64,000 nucleotides of DNA, from the NCBI GenBank assembly GCA_964386865.1, contig CAYLUN010000017.1, positions 1 to 64,000 on the forward strand, given 5' to 3'. The DNA is from CAYLUN01 sp964386865. GTDB lineage: Bacteria; Verrucomicrobiota; Kiritimatiellia; RFP12; UBA1067. The notes beneath the pieces were generated by a model, which saw only the letters and a list, made by a program, of their open reading frames with translations, did no database searches and was not told the DNA's origin. The first letter of the stretch is position 1, and each line of letters opens with the position of its first letter. Position numbers and translations under genes: made by a program. Of this stretch, positions 1 through 7,764 are shown piece after piece.

Positions 1-784
1 CTCGCAGCGCCTCCCGTGGCACCGGAAAGGATTCAATGCGCTGAAGGCCCTGATAGCTGATGACGGCTTTCAGATATTTGGTGAGCAGCAGTTCCATAAC
101 CTTCTGCGTCTGGGTGAACAGGTCGCCATGGATTTCATCATGGTAGATCAGATCCACCTTGCCCCGGAAGTAGCCGATCTTGACGAAGGCTCCGGTGAAA
201 AACCGGTTGGGCGCGGGATGGAAAAGAAGCAACGCGGCACGCTTCAAATAGGCGCCTTCGGTCAGGTCCAGTTTTTCCATCAGCGTTGCGGCTGAGCAGC
301 GCAACAGCCCCGGCTCCAGCCGCTGACTTTCCTGCGCCAGCTTCTTGAAGAGGGCCATCGCAGGTTTTGAAAGATCCCGAACAGTGACGTGAGGAAACGG
401 TGCGCTATCCCAGGTACGGCCATATTTGCGAAGGATGAAGCGGTCTAAGGCCGCTCCTTTCAGCTCCTGTTTTGTGCTGCCGCTGCGATAGTGATACTCG
501 CCCCGGCAACTGATGGGACTCGGATAAGGGGCGACACGGACCTCCACCAATTCCTTGCCCGCTTCTTTCACCAGCCGGACATCCGCCATGACCCCGAGCA
601 CATCTCTGATCTTGTTGGGCAGGTCTTCCAGCAGTTTTGCGGCATTAGAAACTCCGACGGCCGCGCCTTTGTCATTCTTTCCGATGACCAGGGCTCCTCC
701 TTCGGCATTGGCGAACCCGCAAATCCACTTCAGGTATTCGTCCCGCCAGGTCTCCTTGAATTCAATGTTTTGGGATTCCTTCAT
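1..784 (-). CDS. AlbA_2 (Schlafen-type) domain protein, 3' end cut by window edge
   Basis: The frame is open from the ATG at 784 to the left window edge, so about 261 N-terminal residues are visible. It begins MKESQNIEFKETWRDEYLKW and continues with FANAEGGALVIGKND, the usual opening of AlbA_2 putative DNA-binding domains found in RecG-like or transcriptional-regulator-like accessory proteins. A second visible part, with RAALLLFHPAPNRFFTGAFV, also fits the ATP-binding-like C-terminal region of that family. Its start codon overlaps the hsdM stop (ATGA at 784-781), so translation is probably coupled and the gene belongs to the type I restriction-modification operon. AlbA_2 proteins are frequent passengers in such loci. 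The exact role is unknown. Confidence 0.85.
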   Translation of the reverse strand, partial: MKESQNIEFKETWRDEYLKWICGFANAEGGALVIGKNDKGAAVGVSNAAKLLEDLPNKIRDVLGVMADVRLVKEAGKELVEVRVAPYPSPISCRGEYHYRSGSTKQELKGAALDRFILRKYGRTWDSAPFPHVTVRDLSKPAMALFKKLAQESQRLEPGLLRCSAATLMEKLDLTEGAYLKRAALLLFHPAPNRFFTGAFVKIGYFRGKVDLIYHDEIHGDLFTQTQKVMELLLTKYLKAVISYQGLQRIESFPVPREALR

Positions 785-3183
785 TGAGCTTTCTCCGTCA
801 GGAACCCCATCTTTTTGAGATGCTTGTGTACGCGGGCACTGATAACGTCAACTTCCTTCTCAAGCTGCGGCAGCGGGCTTACGTAGCGTTCCGCCAGTTC
901 TTTCACACGCCCGGTAAGGGTCTGGGACACTCGGCCCAACTCGCCCTGCACGGTGGCGTCGAGTGAGGCCAGCCACTTGTCATCGACCACCAGCGCCTTG
1001 ATCTCCTCCTGAGTGAGCTTGGCGTACTTGGCGTAGACCAGAGCGTCGAGCGCCTTCTGCGCCTCCTTGACCTTTTTGGAGGCTTCTGACTCTTGCTCGA
1101 TAAGCGCCATGTATTGCTCAAGAATGTGGCGCTCTTCCTTCGCGTTCTTGTCGCCCTTGATCTTGGCCAACTGGGCCTTGACGCTGACCTTGGTGAGCTT
1201 GCCCTTGTCGGTCTTGGCATCGGCCAGCAAGCCGTCCTCGCCGCCGTGCTCCTCGTCGAGTTCCTCCATCTGACGCGTGATGTCGTCGCGCTCGGCTTCG
1301 AGTTTCTCGACACCCGCCTGCTCCTTGGCGAAGTACTTGGCCACGATCAGAGTTTCCGGAATCAGGTCAATGTTGGGCTTGCCGTCCAGCACGGCCTTCC
1401 AGCCGTCGCTGACGATCAGGTATACGTCGTCCTGCATGGTCGCCGCCCAGTAGTCCATCAGATGCTGGTAGACGTCGTACGGATCCAGCAGCCGTGCGGA
1501 CTGGAAGGTCTCCAGCAGATCCTCCGAGAGAGTTCCGATGAGCGCCTTCGGATGGTCTCCGGTCTTGATGGCACGCAGCTTGGGTTCATTGGCCGTGCGC
1601 CATTTTACGAAGAGCTTGGTGACGGTGGCGTTGAACGCCGTGAACTCGGGGTGGCCGAAGATCGCCGCCTTGACCTCAGCCGCCGGCATCTTCAGCCGGA
1701 GATATCCGGGCCTACCCGCCGACTGGAACAGCAGCGCCCTGACCGACGGCAGGACCTTCCAGTAATTGCCCAGCGCATCCAGGTCACGGGCAGGGATACC
1801 GCCACGCAGATGGCCGTCGATGTCCTGAAGGTCTTCCTGCTCGGCGCTGTCGATATAGCGGGGCAGGTTCAAGTTGAAGTCGTTTTTCGGATCGCTGATT
1901 TCCGCCACGGGCACCATGCGCGAATAGCCGCCGGTCTCCACCTGGCGGTTGAACGTGTCGACGATCCTGTGGATGTCCTGCTCACGCAGGCGGTTCTTGT
2001 TGCCGTCCTTGATGAACGCCTTGGAGGCGTCGATCATGAAGACGCCCTTGCGGGCGTGGGCGTGCTCCTTGTCCAGCACGATGATGCAGGCGGGGATGCC
2101 GGTGCCGTAGAAGAGGTTGGCGGGCAGGCCGACGATTCCCTTGATGTAGCCTCGGCCGACGATTTCGCGGCGGATCGCAGCTTCAGCGCCGCCCCGGAAC
2201 AGGACGCCGTGGGGAAGGATGACCGCGCCCTTGCCGGTGCTCTTGAGGGTGGCAAGGATGTGCAGCAGAAACGCATAGTCGCCGTTCTTGTCGGGCGGGG
2301 TGCCGAAGGCGAAACGGCGGTAGAGGTCGTTGGCCGGATCGAAGCCGTTGCTCCAGGCCTTGGTCGAGAACGGCGGATTCGCGACCACGTAGTCGAAGGT
2401 TTTGAGGGCGCCGGTCTTCGCGTCCTTGAAATGGGGGGAAGAGAGCGTGTTGTCCTGCCAGATCTCCGCCGACGGGCAGTCATGCAAAATCATGTTCATC
2501 CTGGCCAGCGCCGAGGTGGCGTTGTCCATTTCCTGGCCGTAGAGGGCGAGGTCCAGGCCGGTCGCGCCCTTCGCCTCGTCATGCGCCTTCAGCAGCAGCG
2601 AGCCCGAGCCGCAGGCGGGGTCATGGATGCACTGGTCGGCGCGGCTGGCGCTGCCGATCCCGATGACCTTGGCCATGATGCGAGACACCTCGGCGGGGGT
2701 GTAGAACTGGCCCTTGCTCTTGCCGGACTCGGTGGCGAAGTTGCGCATCAGGTATTCGTAGGCGTCGCCCAGCAGGTCGTCGCCCTCGGCGCGGTTGCGT
2801 CCGAAGTCGAGGCCCTCGAAGATGGAGACCAGCGAGGTGAGGCGGTCCACCATGTCCTTGCCCTTGCCCAGCTTGTCGGGGTCGTTGAAGTCGGCGACGT
2901 CGATCACGCCCTTGAGCTCGTTGGCGGCGGCGAGCTTGGCGATGATCTTGTTGACCTTGTCGCCGATCTCCTTGTCGCCCTTGAGCGCCACCATGTCGGC
3001 GAAGCTGCCGCCCTGGGGCACGTCGAGCAGCGCGTTCTTCTGGCCGGCGTACTTGTCCGACACGTACTTCACGAACAGCAGGACCAGCACGAAATCCTTG
3101 TACTGCGAGGCGTCCATGCCTCCGCGCAGTTCATCGCACCCCTTCCACAGGGAGCTGTACAGTTCCGACTTCTTGATTGGCAT
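781..3183 (-). CDS. hsdM: Type I restriction-modification system, DNA methyltransferase (M) subunit
   Basis: This is an adenine-N6 DNA methyltransferase of the HsdM family, acting with an HsdS specificity subunit to methylate host DNA. The N-terminal helical bundle (about residues 1-150) is followed by the SAM-binding motif DPACGSG (188-194) and the catalytic NPPF motif (269-272). At 800 residues it is longer than the usual 500 or so. The additional C-terminal half contains a Glu/Lys-rich coiled coil (about 620-720) expected to contact HsdS. The ATG at 3183 is the first in frame and MPIKKSELYSSLWKGCDELR is a typical HsdM start. The gene overlaps the downstream AlbA_2 gene by 4 bp. No hsdS or hsdR lies in the window; they are expected to the left. 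Confidence 0.95.
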   Translation of the reverse strand: MPIKKSELYSSLWKGCDELRGGMDASQYKDFVLVLLFVKYVSDKYAGQKNALLDVPQGGSFADMVALKGDKEIGDKVNKIIAKLAAANELKGVIDVADFNDPDKLGKGKDMVDRLTSLVSIFEGLDFGRNRAEGDDLLGDAYEYLMRNFATESGKSKGQFYTPAEVSRIMAKVIGIGSASRADQCIHDPACGSGSLLLKAHDEAKGATGLDLALYGQEMDNATSALARMNMILHDCPSAEIWQDNTLSSPHFKDAKTGALKTFDYVVANPPFSTKAWSNGFDPANDLYRRFAFGTPPDKNGDYAFLLHILATLKSTGKGAVILPHGVLFRGGAEAAIRREIVGRGYIKGIVGLPANLFYGTGIPACIIVLDKEHAHARKGVFMIDASKAFIKDGNKNRLREQDIHRIVDTFNRQVETGGYSRMVPVAEISDPKNDFNLNLPRYIDSAEQEDLQDIDGHLRGGIPARDLDALGNYWKVLPSVRALLFQSAGRPGYLRLKMPAAEVKAAIFGHPEFTAFNATVTKLFVKWRTANEPKLRAIKTGDHPKALIGTLSEDLLETFQSARLLDPYDVYQHLMDYWAATMQDDVYLIVSDGWKAVLDGKPNIDLIPETLIVAKYFAKEQAGVEKLEAERDDITRQMEELDEEHGGEDGLLADAKTDKGKLTKVSVKAQLAKIKGDKNAKEERHILEQYMALIEQESEASKKVKEAQKALDALVYAKYAKLTQEEIKALVVDDKWLASLDATVQGELGRVSQTLTGRVKELAERYVSPLPQLEKEVDVISARVHKHLKKMGFLTEKAQ

Positions 3184-3586
3184 AGATTACTTCGGTGCTT
3201 TCGTTCGTATTCGCTGCGCCTGCCCCTCACGTCCGCCAGCGACTCTTCCGGCGGCGGAAACCACGCGACCGTACGCTTCGGGCAGGTCCTTAGCATGAAT
3301 TTGGTCGAATGATAAGCCCCCAATGTACGCGGGTCAAGCTCAACGGGCATAAAGGCGCGATCGTCACTGCGCGGCACCGGACCGCTTTGTCTTCGGGTAG
3401 CGGGTCGGCAACTGATTGCGGCAGCGCTATACAGCAGCCCCTACGCACCTTAAGAACGTCTGAAAATCGGTTATATGAAAGAGACACTCAACCGCCGTTT
3501 CGCGTGTCGCGAGCGCGACACCCCCGCCCCTTCGTGGGTGTCGCGCCGCATTTCAAACCGTTTACCGAGCATCAAAGGAGGTGCCC
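3184..3586. other. Intergenic region between divergent hsdM and the small-membrane-protein cassette
   Basis: These 403 bases separate hsdM (minus) from the membrane cassette (plus). Short frames exist on both strands but lack a credible ribosome-binding site or protein-like composition. Promoters for both directions should lie here; I see no consensus pair good enough to call. Confidence 0.5.
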
Positions 3587-3850
3587 TTGCTGACGAATAT
3601 TCGCTTGCTGAAGGTGCCGTGTGCCGCCATGGCTGCGCTGGCGCTTGCCGCCGCGACAGGCTGCGGCAGGACTGAGACCCAGAACCCGCTGTCACCGCAG
3701 GTCGCGCAACTCGTGCGTGCCAACCGGGAACTCCAGCGCCAGGTAGAGTCCCAGGGGAAAGTGATCTCCGCGATGGGCGGGGCGCTGATCCTGACGGGCG
3801 GCGGCCTGGCCATTGTCTTGGCTGTCCTGTGGATGAAAGGGAGAAAGTGA
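3587..3850 (+). CDS. Small lipoprotein with C-terminal membrane segment, unknown function
   Basis: About 87 residues. A strong ribosome-binding site AAAGGAGG (3574-3581) sits 5 bases before a TTG codon at 3587, which I prefer over the in-frame GTG at 3581 that overlaps the ribosome-binding site. The N-terminus is a signal peptide ending in a lipobox-like AATGC, so the mature protein would be a lipoprotein. After a short polar coiled stretch (LVRANRELQRQVESQGKV) there is a hydrophobic helix near the C-terminus ending WMKGRK. The stop overlaps the next start (GTGA). The cassette of three tiny membrane proteins recalls accessory or phage-like modules, but I recognise no family. Confidence 0.65.
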   Translation: MLTNIRLLKVPCAAMAALALAAATGCGRTETQNPLSPQVAQLVRANRELQRQVESQGKVISAMGGALILTGGGLAIVLAVLWMKGRK

Positions 3851-4302
3851 CCGAGAACCATGGAGCAGGAGAAGTCCGCGGCCTGGTGGCGGCGGCAGTC
3901 TTGGTCGCCGCCCTGATCGGCTTCGCGGTCGGGTACAACGCCGGCGCCAAGGTGGCGGAGGGTGTCGTAAGGGCAGCGGTCTCCGCTGCCGCCGACGAGA
4001 TCCTGGCGTCGTCATACGCGCCGATCGTCGCTGCAAGCATCACCGGCGGCTGCGCGATCTTGTGCGCGATCATGTTGCCGGTGGTGACGCTGGTCACACT
4101 GCACCGATTGGAAAGGAGGCTGCCGTATGGGCAACGAGTCGAGGCAGGTGCTGAAAACGACCGTGTTGGCCGCTGGGCTGGTCATCGGGTGGATTCTGGG
4201 TCAGGCCGGCACGTTAGGGCTGGCGCTGATCGTGATCTGCCTGGCGGCGGTCGCATACAGCCGAGGCTACAGGATTCTGATCGAAAAGGAGAGAGACGAT
4301 AG
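3847..4302 (+). CDS. Small membrane protein with two predicted transmembrane helices
   Basis: The GTG at 3847 overlaps the upstream stop (GTGA) and follows a purine-rich AAAGGGAGAAA. The first 90 or so residues form a convincing membrane protein: a helix LVAAAVLVAALIGFAVGY, an alanine-rich amphipathic stretch, then a second helix ITGGCAILCAIMLPVVTLVT followed by basic LHRLERR. After about residue 95 the composition changes to Arg/Gly-rich and the frame overlaps the next gene by more than 170 bases. The tail may therefore be a read-through caused by loss of a stop near 4130. The true C-terminus is uncertain. Confidence 0.5.
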   Translation: MTENHGAGEVRGLVAAAVLVAALIGFAVGYNAGAKVAEGVVRAAVSAAADEILASSYAPIVAASITGGCAILCAIMLPVVTLVTLHRLERRLPYGQRVEAGAENDRVGRWAGHRVDSGSGRHVRAGADRDLPGGGRIQPRLQDSDRKGERR

Positions 4303-4306
4303 CTGA
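4127..4306 (+). CDS. Very small membrane protein (59 aa)
   Basis: A good ribosome-binding site AAAGGAGG (4112-4119) lies 7 bases before ATG 4127. The product begins MGNESRQVLKTTVLAAGLVI and is dominated by two adjacent hydrophobic segments (VLAAGLVIGWILG and TLGLALIVICLAAVAYS), with a charged tail ending EKERDDS. It lies inside the 3' part of the preceding frame in a different phase. Its codon quality and ribosome-binding site are better than that tail, so this is the likelier protein here. Function unknown. Confidence 0.6.
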   Translation: MGNESRQVLKTTVLAAGLVIGWILGQAGTLGLALIVICLAAVAYSRGYRILIEKERDDS

Positions 4307-4347
4307 CCGGTGTCGGGTGATCCCGGTTACGACGTAAACAACAGGCC

Positions 4348-4383
4348 GCTCTGCGGCTACCACAAAAATGGTGGCCGCAGAGC
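4348..4383 (+). promoter_or_regulatory. Perfect hairpin in leader of the sigma-like gene
   Basis: A 15-bp stem (4348-4362 with 4369-4383, one G-T wobble) closes a six-base CAAAAA loop. No T-run follows, so it is not a classical terminator. It lies between the membrane cassette and the next gene, 50 bases before its start codon, and could be an attenuator, a processing site or a protein-binding site. Confidence 0.5.
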
Positions 4384-4432
4384 AGCGCTTATAGCGCCCT
4401 CTCGGCCGCCTTCATTCTGAAGGAGGGCAATC

Positions 4433-5104
4433 ATGAGTCCGAGAGCCGGGGAGATGCTGCTGAGACATGTGAGACCGATCATCCGCGCCAGCCTGGCCAA
4501 GGGCGCGGTGAAGACGGTCGGGTCTGAAGACCTTGAGGAGCTGGAGGCTGACGGCATGGCTCAGGCCGCCAATATGCTGGACAGCGCCGAACAGGCGGGC
4601 AAAGAGGTGAAGCCCAACAGCGTCGCGTTCTACGTGCTGCAGGCTTTACGCAGCGGCCGTCGCTTCGGCTCTGCCGGGCGCAGCGACGCCATGGCTCCCT
4701 CGACCCAGCTCGACGGCAATGCCGTCATGCTGTCGATGGACGAGCCCCTGGACGTGTTCGACGAGGACGACGAAGACGAGTTCAACCTGCACCAGTGTCT
4801 CGCCTCGACGGGCGAGGATCCGTCCGTGGCAGGCTCACGCGAACTGGACTGGGACGCCGCCGCCGACACGCTGGACGACCGGGAACGCAAGATCCTGGGC
4901 GCTACCGCGTCGGGCTTCCAGGGCAAGGAGCTGGCAGCGGAGTGCAGGGTAAGCGCGCCGCGCATCACACAGCTCAAGCGGGAGATCGGCGAGAAGCTCC
5001 GGTACGCGTTCGGGGGCGACGCGCTGGCCGCATGTGTGTGCGAGCCTGTGTGGCAGGCTGGGCTACGCGCCGGCCGGGAAAAGCGTGCGTGCAGGTACGC
5101 CTGA
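4433..5104 (+). CDS. Sigma-factor-like helix-turn-helix protein
   Basis: 223 residues, ATG 4433 preceded by AAGGAGGG. The C-terminal third has a sigma-70 region-4-like layout: LDDRERKILGATASGFQGKE followed by LAAECRVSAPRITQLKREIG, a helix-turn-helix with a typical recognition helix. The N-terminal region is helical (VRPIIRASLAKGAVKTVGSEDLEE) and the middle is acidic (DVFDEDDEDEF), perhaps replacing region 3. It may be an accessory sigma factor or an HTH regulator of the sigma-like family. It sits just downstream of the tiny membrane proteins on the same strand, an arrangement compatible with a mobile or phage-derived unit. A strong hairpin follows the stop. Confidence 0.6.
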   Translation: MSPRAGEMLLRHVRPIIRASLAKGAVKTVGSEDLEELEADGMAQAANMLDSAEQAGKEVKPNSVAFYVLQALRSGRRFGSAGRSDAMAPSTQLDGNAVMLSMDEPLDVFDEDDEDEFNLHQCLASTGEDPSVAGSRELDWDAAADTLDDRERKILGATASGFQGKELAAECRVSAPRITQLKREIGEKLRYAFGGDALAACVCEPVWQAGLRAGREKRACRYA

Positions 5105-5114
5105 GTGCCGTTAC

Positions 5115-5159
5115 AGAAGAAAGCCCGCCGCCGTTATGCACGGGGCGGGCGATTCTTCT
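5115..5159 (+). terminator. Long hairpin terminator between convergent genes
   Basis: AGAAGAA and GCCCGCC (5115-5129) pair with GGCGGGC and TTCTTCT (5143-5159) around a further CCGT/ACGG stem. The A-rich and T-rich outer arms let it work in both directions. It lies 10 bases past the sigma-like gene and before the convergent HEPN-like gene. Confidence 0.7.
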
Positions 5160-5228
5160 GGCGATTGGGGGCGCACGTCGAGCACCATCAACGGCATGGC
5201 CGTTCGATTTGCACTCTGGTTCGGATTC

Positions 5229-5723
5229 TTATCGTTCTCCACTTTCAAAATGTCTCCTGACTTCGTCATTGAGTCCCAAGCTTTTCAAGAGAACAGTTTT
5301 GCAGCTTTGAAGCAAGGCAGTGTCCCGGCCTGGTTCATGAACTGGACCATCGGGTATCGGAAACTTACCGCCGTGGAATAGGTTGTTCCGGATCCGCCGG
5401 ACCGATAGCAGAAGATTCTGAAGTGGTGGAACATCCTGTTGGCAGACGTGCTGCCACCCCAATTTATTATCCCTGAGTATTTGCTTCTCCGGTGGATGGG
5501 ACTGTAAATAGCCGACCGCAACCTTGAGTTCCTTGTCCGTATCCTGCGCGAATAATGCGTCGTGGTCCTTGGCAAACTTGTCCCAGTCGGCCTTGACACC
5601 TTTCTCGTCACCTGCCGCATATGGGGGCGTTCGCTTGAGTGCATATTCAAAGCGAGAGAAGACGATTGAGAACTCTGCGACGAGGTTTCTGTCAATGTCG
5701 AGCAGGCGGTACAAATCGTCCAT
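5229..5723 (-). CDS. HEPN-motif protein, putative RNase-type defence factor
   Basis: 164 residues from ATG 5723, where an AAGAAGGA ribosome-binding site is placed correctly; the longer upstream frame is not protein-like. It is all-helical in appearance. Near the C-terminus SVRRIRNNLFHGGKF contains R112-N-N-L-F-H117, the Rx4H motif that defines HEPN ribonucleases (the asparagine after R is also typical). HEPN proteins serve in abortive infection, toxin-antitoxin and RM-linked defence systems. The location beside a type I RM locus agrees. No adjacent MNT nucleotidyltransferase partner is visible. Family assignment rests on this motif and the fold-like composition. Confidence 0.65.
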   Translation of the reverse strand: MDDLYRLLDIDRNLVAEFSIVFSRFEYALKRTPPYAAGDEKGVKADWDKFAKDHDALFAQDTDKELKVAVGYLQSHPPEKQILRDNKLGWQHVCQQDVPPLQNLLLSVRRIRNNLFHGGKFPIPDGPVHEPGRDTALLQSCKTVLLKSLGLNDEVRRHFESGER

Positions 5724-5754
5724 AGCGGATTCTTCCTTCTTTTCTATCTGAACG

Positions 5755-6165
5755 TTACTTCTCTGGGGCGACGCGGGTGGCGACGTCGCTACCAGAAGTT
5801 GGTTGGCCACTCCCTCGGTCTTCAATTCTGTAAGGGCTTTTGCCCAGCACCTTGCCGGTCTTGCCAAAGTAGACCCGAAGGCAGTCATGTTGATCCTTGG
5901 CGACCTGCCACATTTCTACCGTTTCGAACTGACAGATCATACTCGATGACAAGACAAGGACCCCTTCTGCGGTCAGAGAGTTGCCAGGTTTGCGAACAGT
6001 CGAATCCCACTGTTGACGTGACAGGACCACGCTTGGCTTGCCGATCAGGCTGTGCACCTGTTCTCTCGGCATGGTGATGGTGACTGCATTCCAGTTGCTG
6101 ACATGCCAAGTCGTTCCGCAGCCTGCGCAGGCGAGTACACACATCATTTTGATCAGTGTTGTCAT
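5755..6165 (-). CDS. BamE/SmpA-like small lipoprotein
   Basis: 136 residues from ATG 6165. The signal peptide MTTLIKMMCVLACAGCGTTW has a clear lipobox (ACAGC). It is followed by VTITMPREQVHSLIGKPSVV, the pattern of SmpA/BamE domains (a helix ending in a Gly-Lys-Pro turn). The rest is beta-rich with FETVEMWQVAKDQHDCLRVY and FGKTGKVLG, again as in the SmpA fold. BamE itself is part of the outer-membrane protein insertion complex, but many unrelated lipoproteins have this domain and nothing here shows a Bam role. It is followed, about 30 bp on, by the HEPN-motif gene on the same strand. Confidence 0.6.
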   Translation of the reverse strand: MTTLIKMMCVLACAGCGTTWHVSNWNAVTITMPREQVHSLIGKPSVVLSRQQWDSTVRKPGNSLTAEGVLVLSSSMICQFETVEMWQVAKDQHDCLRVYFGKTGKVLGKSPYRIEDRGSGQPTSGSDVATRVAPEK

Positions 6166-6895
6166 TTCTCTATGGCCAATGCGGCGGGTGAGACTCCTGC
6201 CCCAAATACGGTTCGCCCCACCCTTCAATACAACATACGCCCGAGTCCGCGCCGGGTCAACACCCGAGAATATTTTGGTCCTAGCACAATTAATTGTAAG
6301 GGAGGCACGCCTGGCCGAGAGGGACAATCCCGGTCTGTGGGTTACACCTGTTCCATGCCTGCTTCAGGTCTTTTGCGAAGTCCTTAACGCCTGCCCAAGG
6401 AGGAGCAGGACGAGGAGCAAAAGAAGGGGAAGGATAGCAGGAAGGGCAGCGGGAGGAAGGGGCAGCAGAAGGATGAGGAAGGACCGTAGGAGGGACATCA
6501 GGAGGAGAAGGAAGGACCGAGGAAGGGAAGGACCTGAAGAGGAGGAAGCGTCTTTCCTGCTTTAATCAGAGACCTTCCGGCCCTTCCGGCAGGACCATTG
6601 CTCGTACTCCTAAAACTCCTCGACAAGGGGGACCTTCGGAAGGGACCCTTCGGAGGGAGGGGCAGTAGGGAGGAAGAAAGAGGGACGGACAAGGGCCTTA
6701 AATGAGGGATATTTCCTAGAAAACTCCTCGAAAACCCCTTCCTAAGACCCTGCCCCTCGCCTCCCTCCGCCTCCTAGTCCCTCTCGCATGTGAGGACAGC
6801 GGTATTGTACAAACAACAATTACGGGCCTTCAGCCCTTCCTCTTCCAAGAGCGCAGGACTTTGGAGGGAGGGAGACCCCTGCGGAGGAACACAGC
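6166..6895. other. Gene-poor, strongly purine-biased intergenic region
   Basis: 730 bases with no supported gene. The plus strand is dominated by AGG, AAGG and GGACC-type words, unlike the GC-balanced coding sequence around it. A 12-base direct repeat AAAACTCCTCGA occurs near 6609 and 6721. Frames crossing it are low-complexity Arg/Glu/Gly strings. It probably represents foreign or decaying DNA. Confidence 0.5.
6397..6550 (+). repeat. Polypurine tract
   Basis: About 85 percent purine over 154 bases on the plus strand, built of irregular GGA/AGG/AAG words. Such tracts can form triplex DNA. It is the densest part of a purine-biased region extending to about 7085. Confidence 0.7.
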
Positions 6896-7069
6896 ATGAA
6901 CAAGAAAGAGGAGCGTGAGGTCCCTGTTTTGACGGCCAGGGACATGAGAAGCACCTGGCTGGTGCAGCGGCTGCAGAAGCCCTTCCCTTCCGACAGCCCT
7001 TTCGCGAAGGTGCAGTTCGTTACTTGCAGGAAAGGCCAGGAAGGGGCAGCAAGGAAGGGAGGGGCCTGA
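6896..7069 (+). CDS. Small protein (57 aa), unknown
   Basis: ATG 6896 follows GCGGAGGAA with normal spacing. The product MNKKEEREVPVLTARDMRST continues with a plausible helix WLVQRLQKPFPSDSPFAKVQ and ends in a basic tail. The next ribosome-binding site (AGGAGGAGGA) starts shortly after its stop, so it would be co-transcribed with the HTH gene at 7089. It has no recognisable family. It is too short for statistics alone, so the call relies on the ribosome-binding site and the neighbour. Confidence 0.4.
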   Translation: MNKKEEREVPVLTARDMRSTWLVQRLQKPFPSDSPFAKVQFVTCRKGQEGAARKGGA

Positions 7070-7088
7070 AGAGGAGGAGGATAGCGTG

Positions 7089-7676
7089 ATGAAGACGATC
7101 CACATGCAGCCCTACCGAAGGGCCATCGAGGACCTGCGCAGTGCTAGGCTGCTGCTGAACATGAGTCAGTTGGAGGCGGGGCGACGGCTGGGCGTTACGA
7201 GGCACTGGGTCGCGAAGGCGGAGTCCTGCGAGGTCCGCCTGGACATCATCCAGTTCATCAGGGTCTGCCGCGTGTACCGCGTCGACGCCGGTCGGCTCTT
7301 GGGCCGACTGGAGGAGGAGCTGTCCGACGAGGACGGTCCCTCCTTTACCTATCGCACACTCCCCTGCCAGCGAGGCAGGCCACTTCTGCCCCCGCAGCGA
7401 CGGGCAACGGTGTCCCGCTTCTCCTTGAGCCGCTCGATGTATGCGTGGATCTCCGACAATGAAAACCTGGACGACCGTCCGACCTTCAGAACGGCCGGCG
7501 CTTCGCCTAGATCGGCGAGGCGGTACAGCCCCCTGACCGAGATCCCGAGGATCTGGGCGGCCTCTTTGACTGTTACCAGCCGTTCCTTCGCATCCCTCGC
7601 TTGCGCGTCTTCGTTCTCCTGTGTCATAATGCCTCCGTTCTGGTGCGTCAGGCTGGCTGCAGAATCTTCTGCATGA
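7089..7676 (+). CDS. XRE-type HTH protein whose 3' half collides with an antisense gene
   Basis: ATG 7089 follows an excellent GAGGAGGAGGA ribosome-binding site. Residues 1-85 look genuine: LLLNMSQLEAGRRLGVTRHW is a classic Cro/C1-type helix-turn-helix, followed by IIQFIRVCRVYRVDAGRLLG. From about base 7345 onward the frame is simply the reverse of the minus-strand excisionase-like gene (7349-7626) and reads as Arg/Ser/Pro-rich noise. The natural C-terminus was therefore probably lost at a junction near 7345, leaving a fused, possibly truncated regulator. The first 85 residues alone would suffice for DNA binding. Confidence 0.55.
   Translation: MKTIHMQPYRRAIEDLRSARLLLNMSQLEAGRRLGVTRHWVAKAESCEVRLDIIQFIRVCRVYRVDAGRLLGRLEEELSDEDGPSFTYRTLPCQRGRPLLPPQRRATVSRFSLSRSMYAWISDNENLDDRPTFRTAGASPRSARRYSPLTEIPRIWAASLTVTSRSFASLACASSFSCVIMPPFWCVRLAAESSA
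7349..7626 (-). CDS. Excisionase/MerR-type HTH DNA-binding protein
   Basis: 92 residues from ATG 7626, five bases after GGAGG. The sequence VTVKEAAQILGISVRGLYRL, followed by PAVLKVGRSSRFSLSEIHAY, is the helix_turn_helix_17/excisionase layout: winged HTH with the Gly-Arg-x-x-R/W-F wing. The tail is basic. Such proteins act as excision cofactors or repressors in mobile elements. It overlaps, antisense, the 3' part of the XRE-type frame, and of the two this one has the better protein-like composition there. It marks the right edge of the accessory island. Confidence 0.75.
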
Positions 7677-7764
7677 GGGTCATTCGCTGGACCCAGTCGC
7701 GGATTTCGTTCCACTCCGTGCCTGCTGGGCGCGCCACTCTCCCCTGACCGCACCGGACGGGCCT

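Noticed and set aside
1093..3312. 739-aa plus-strand open frame antisense to hsdM
   Set aside because: Complementary to a clear HsdM gene. The composition is Val/Leu/Asp/Arg noise without domains, an effect of high third-position GC.
6038..6565. Arg/Gly-rich plus-strand frame through the polypurine region
   Set aside because: Antisense to the BamE-like lipoprotein in its first part and low-complexity afterwards; no ribosome-binding site.
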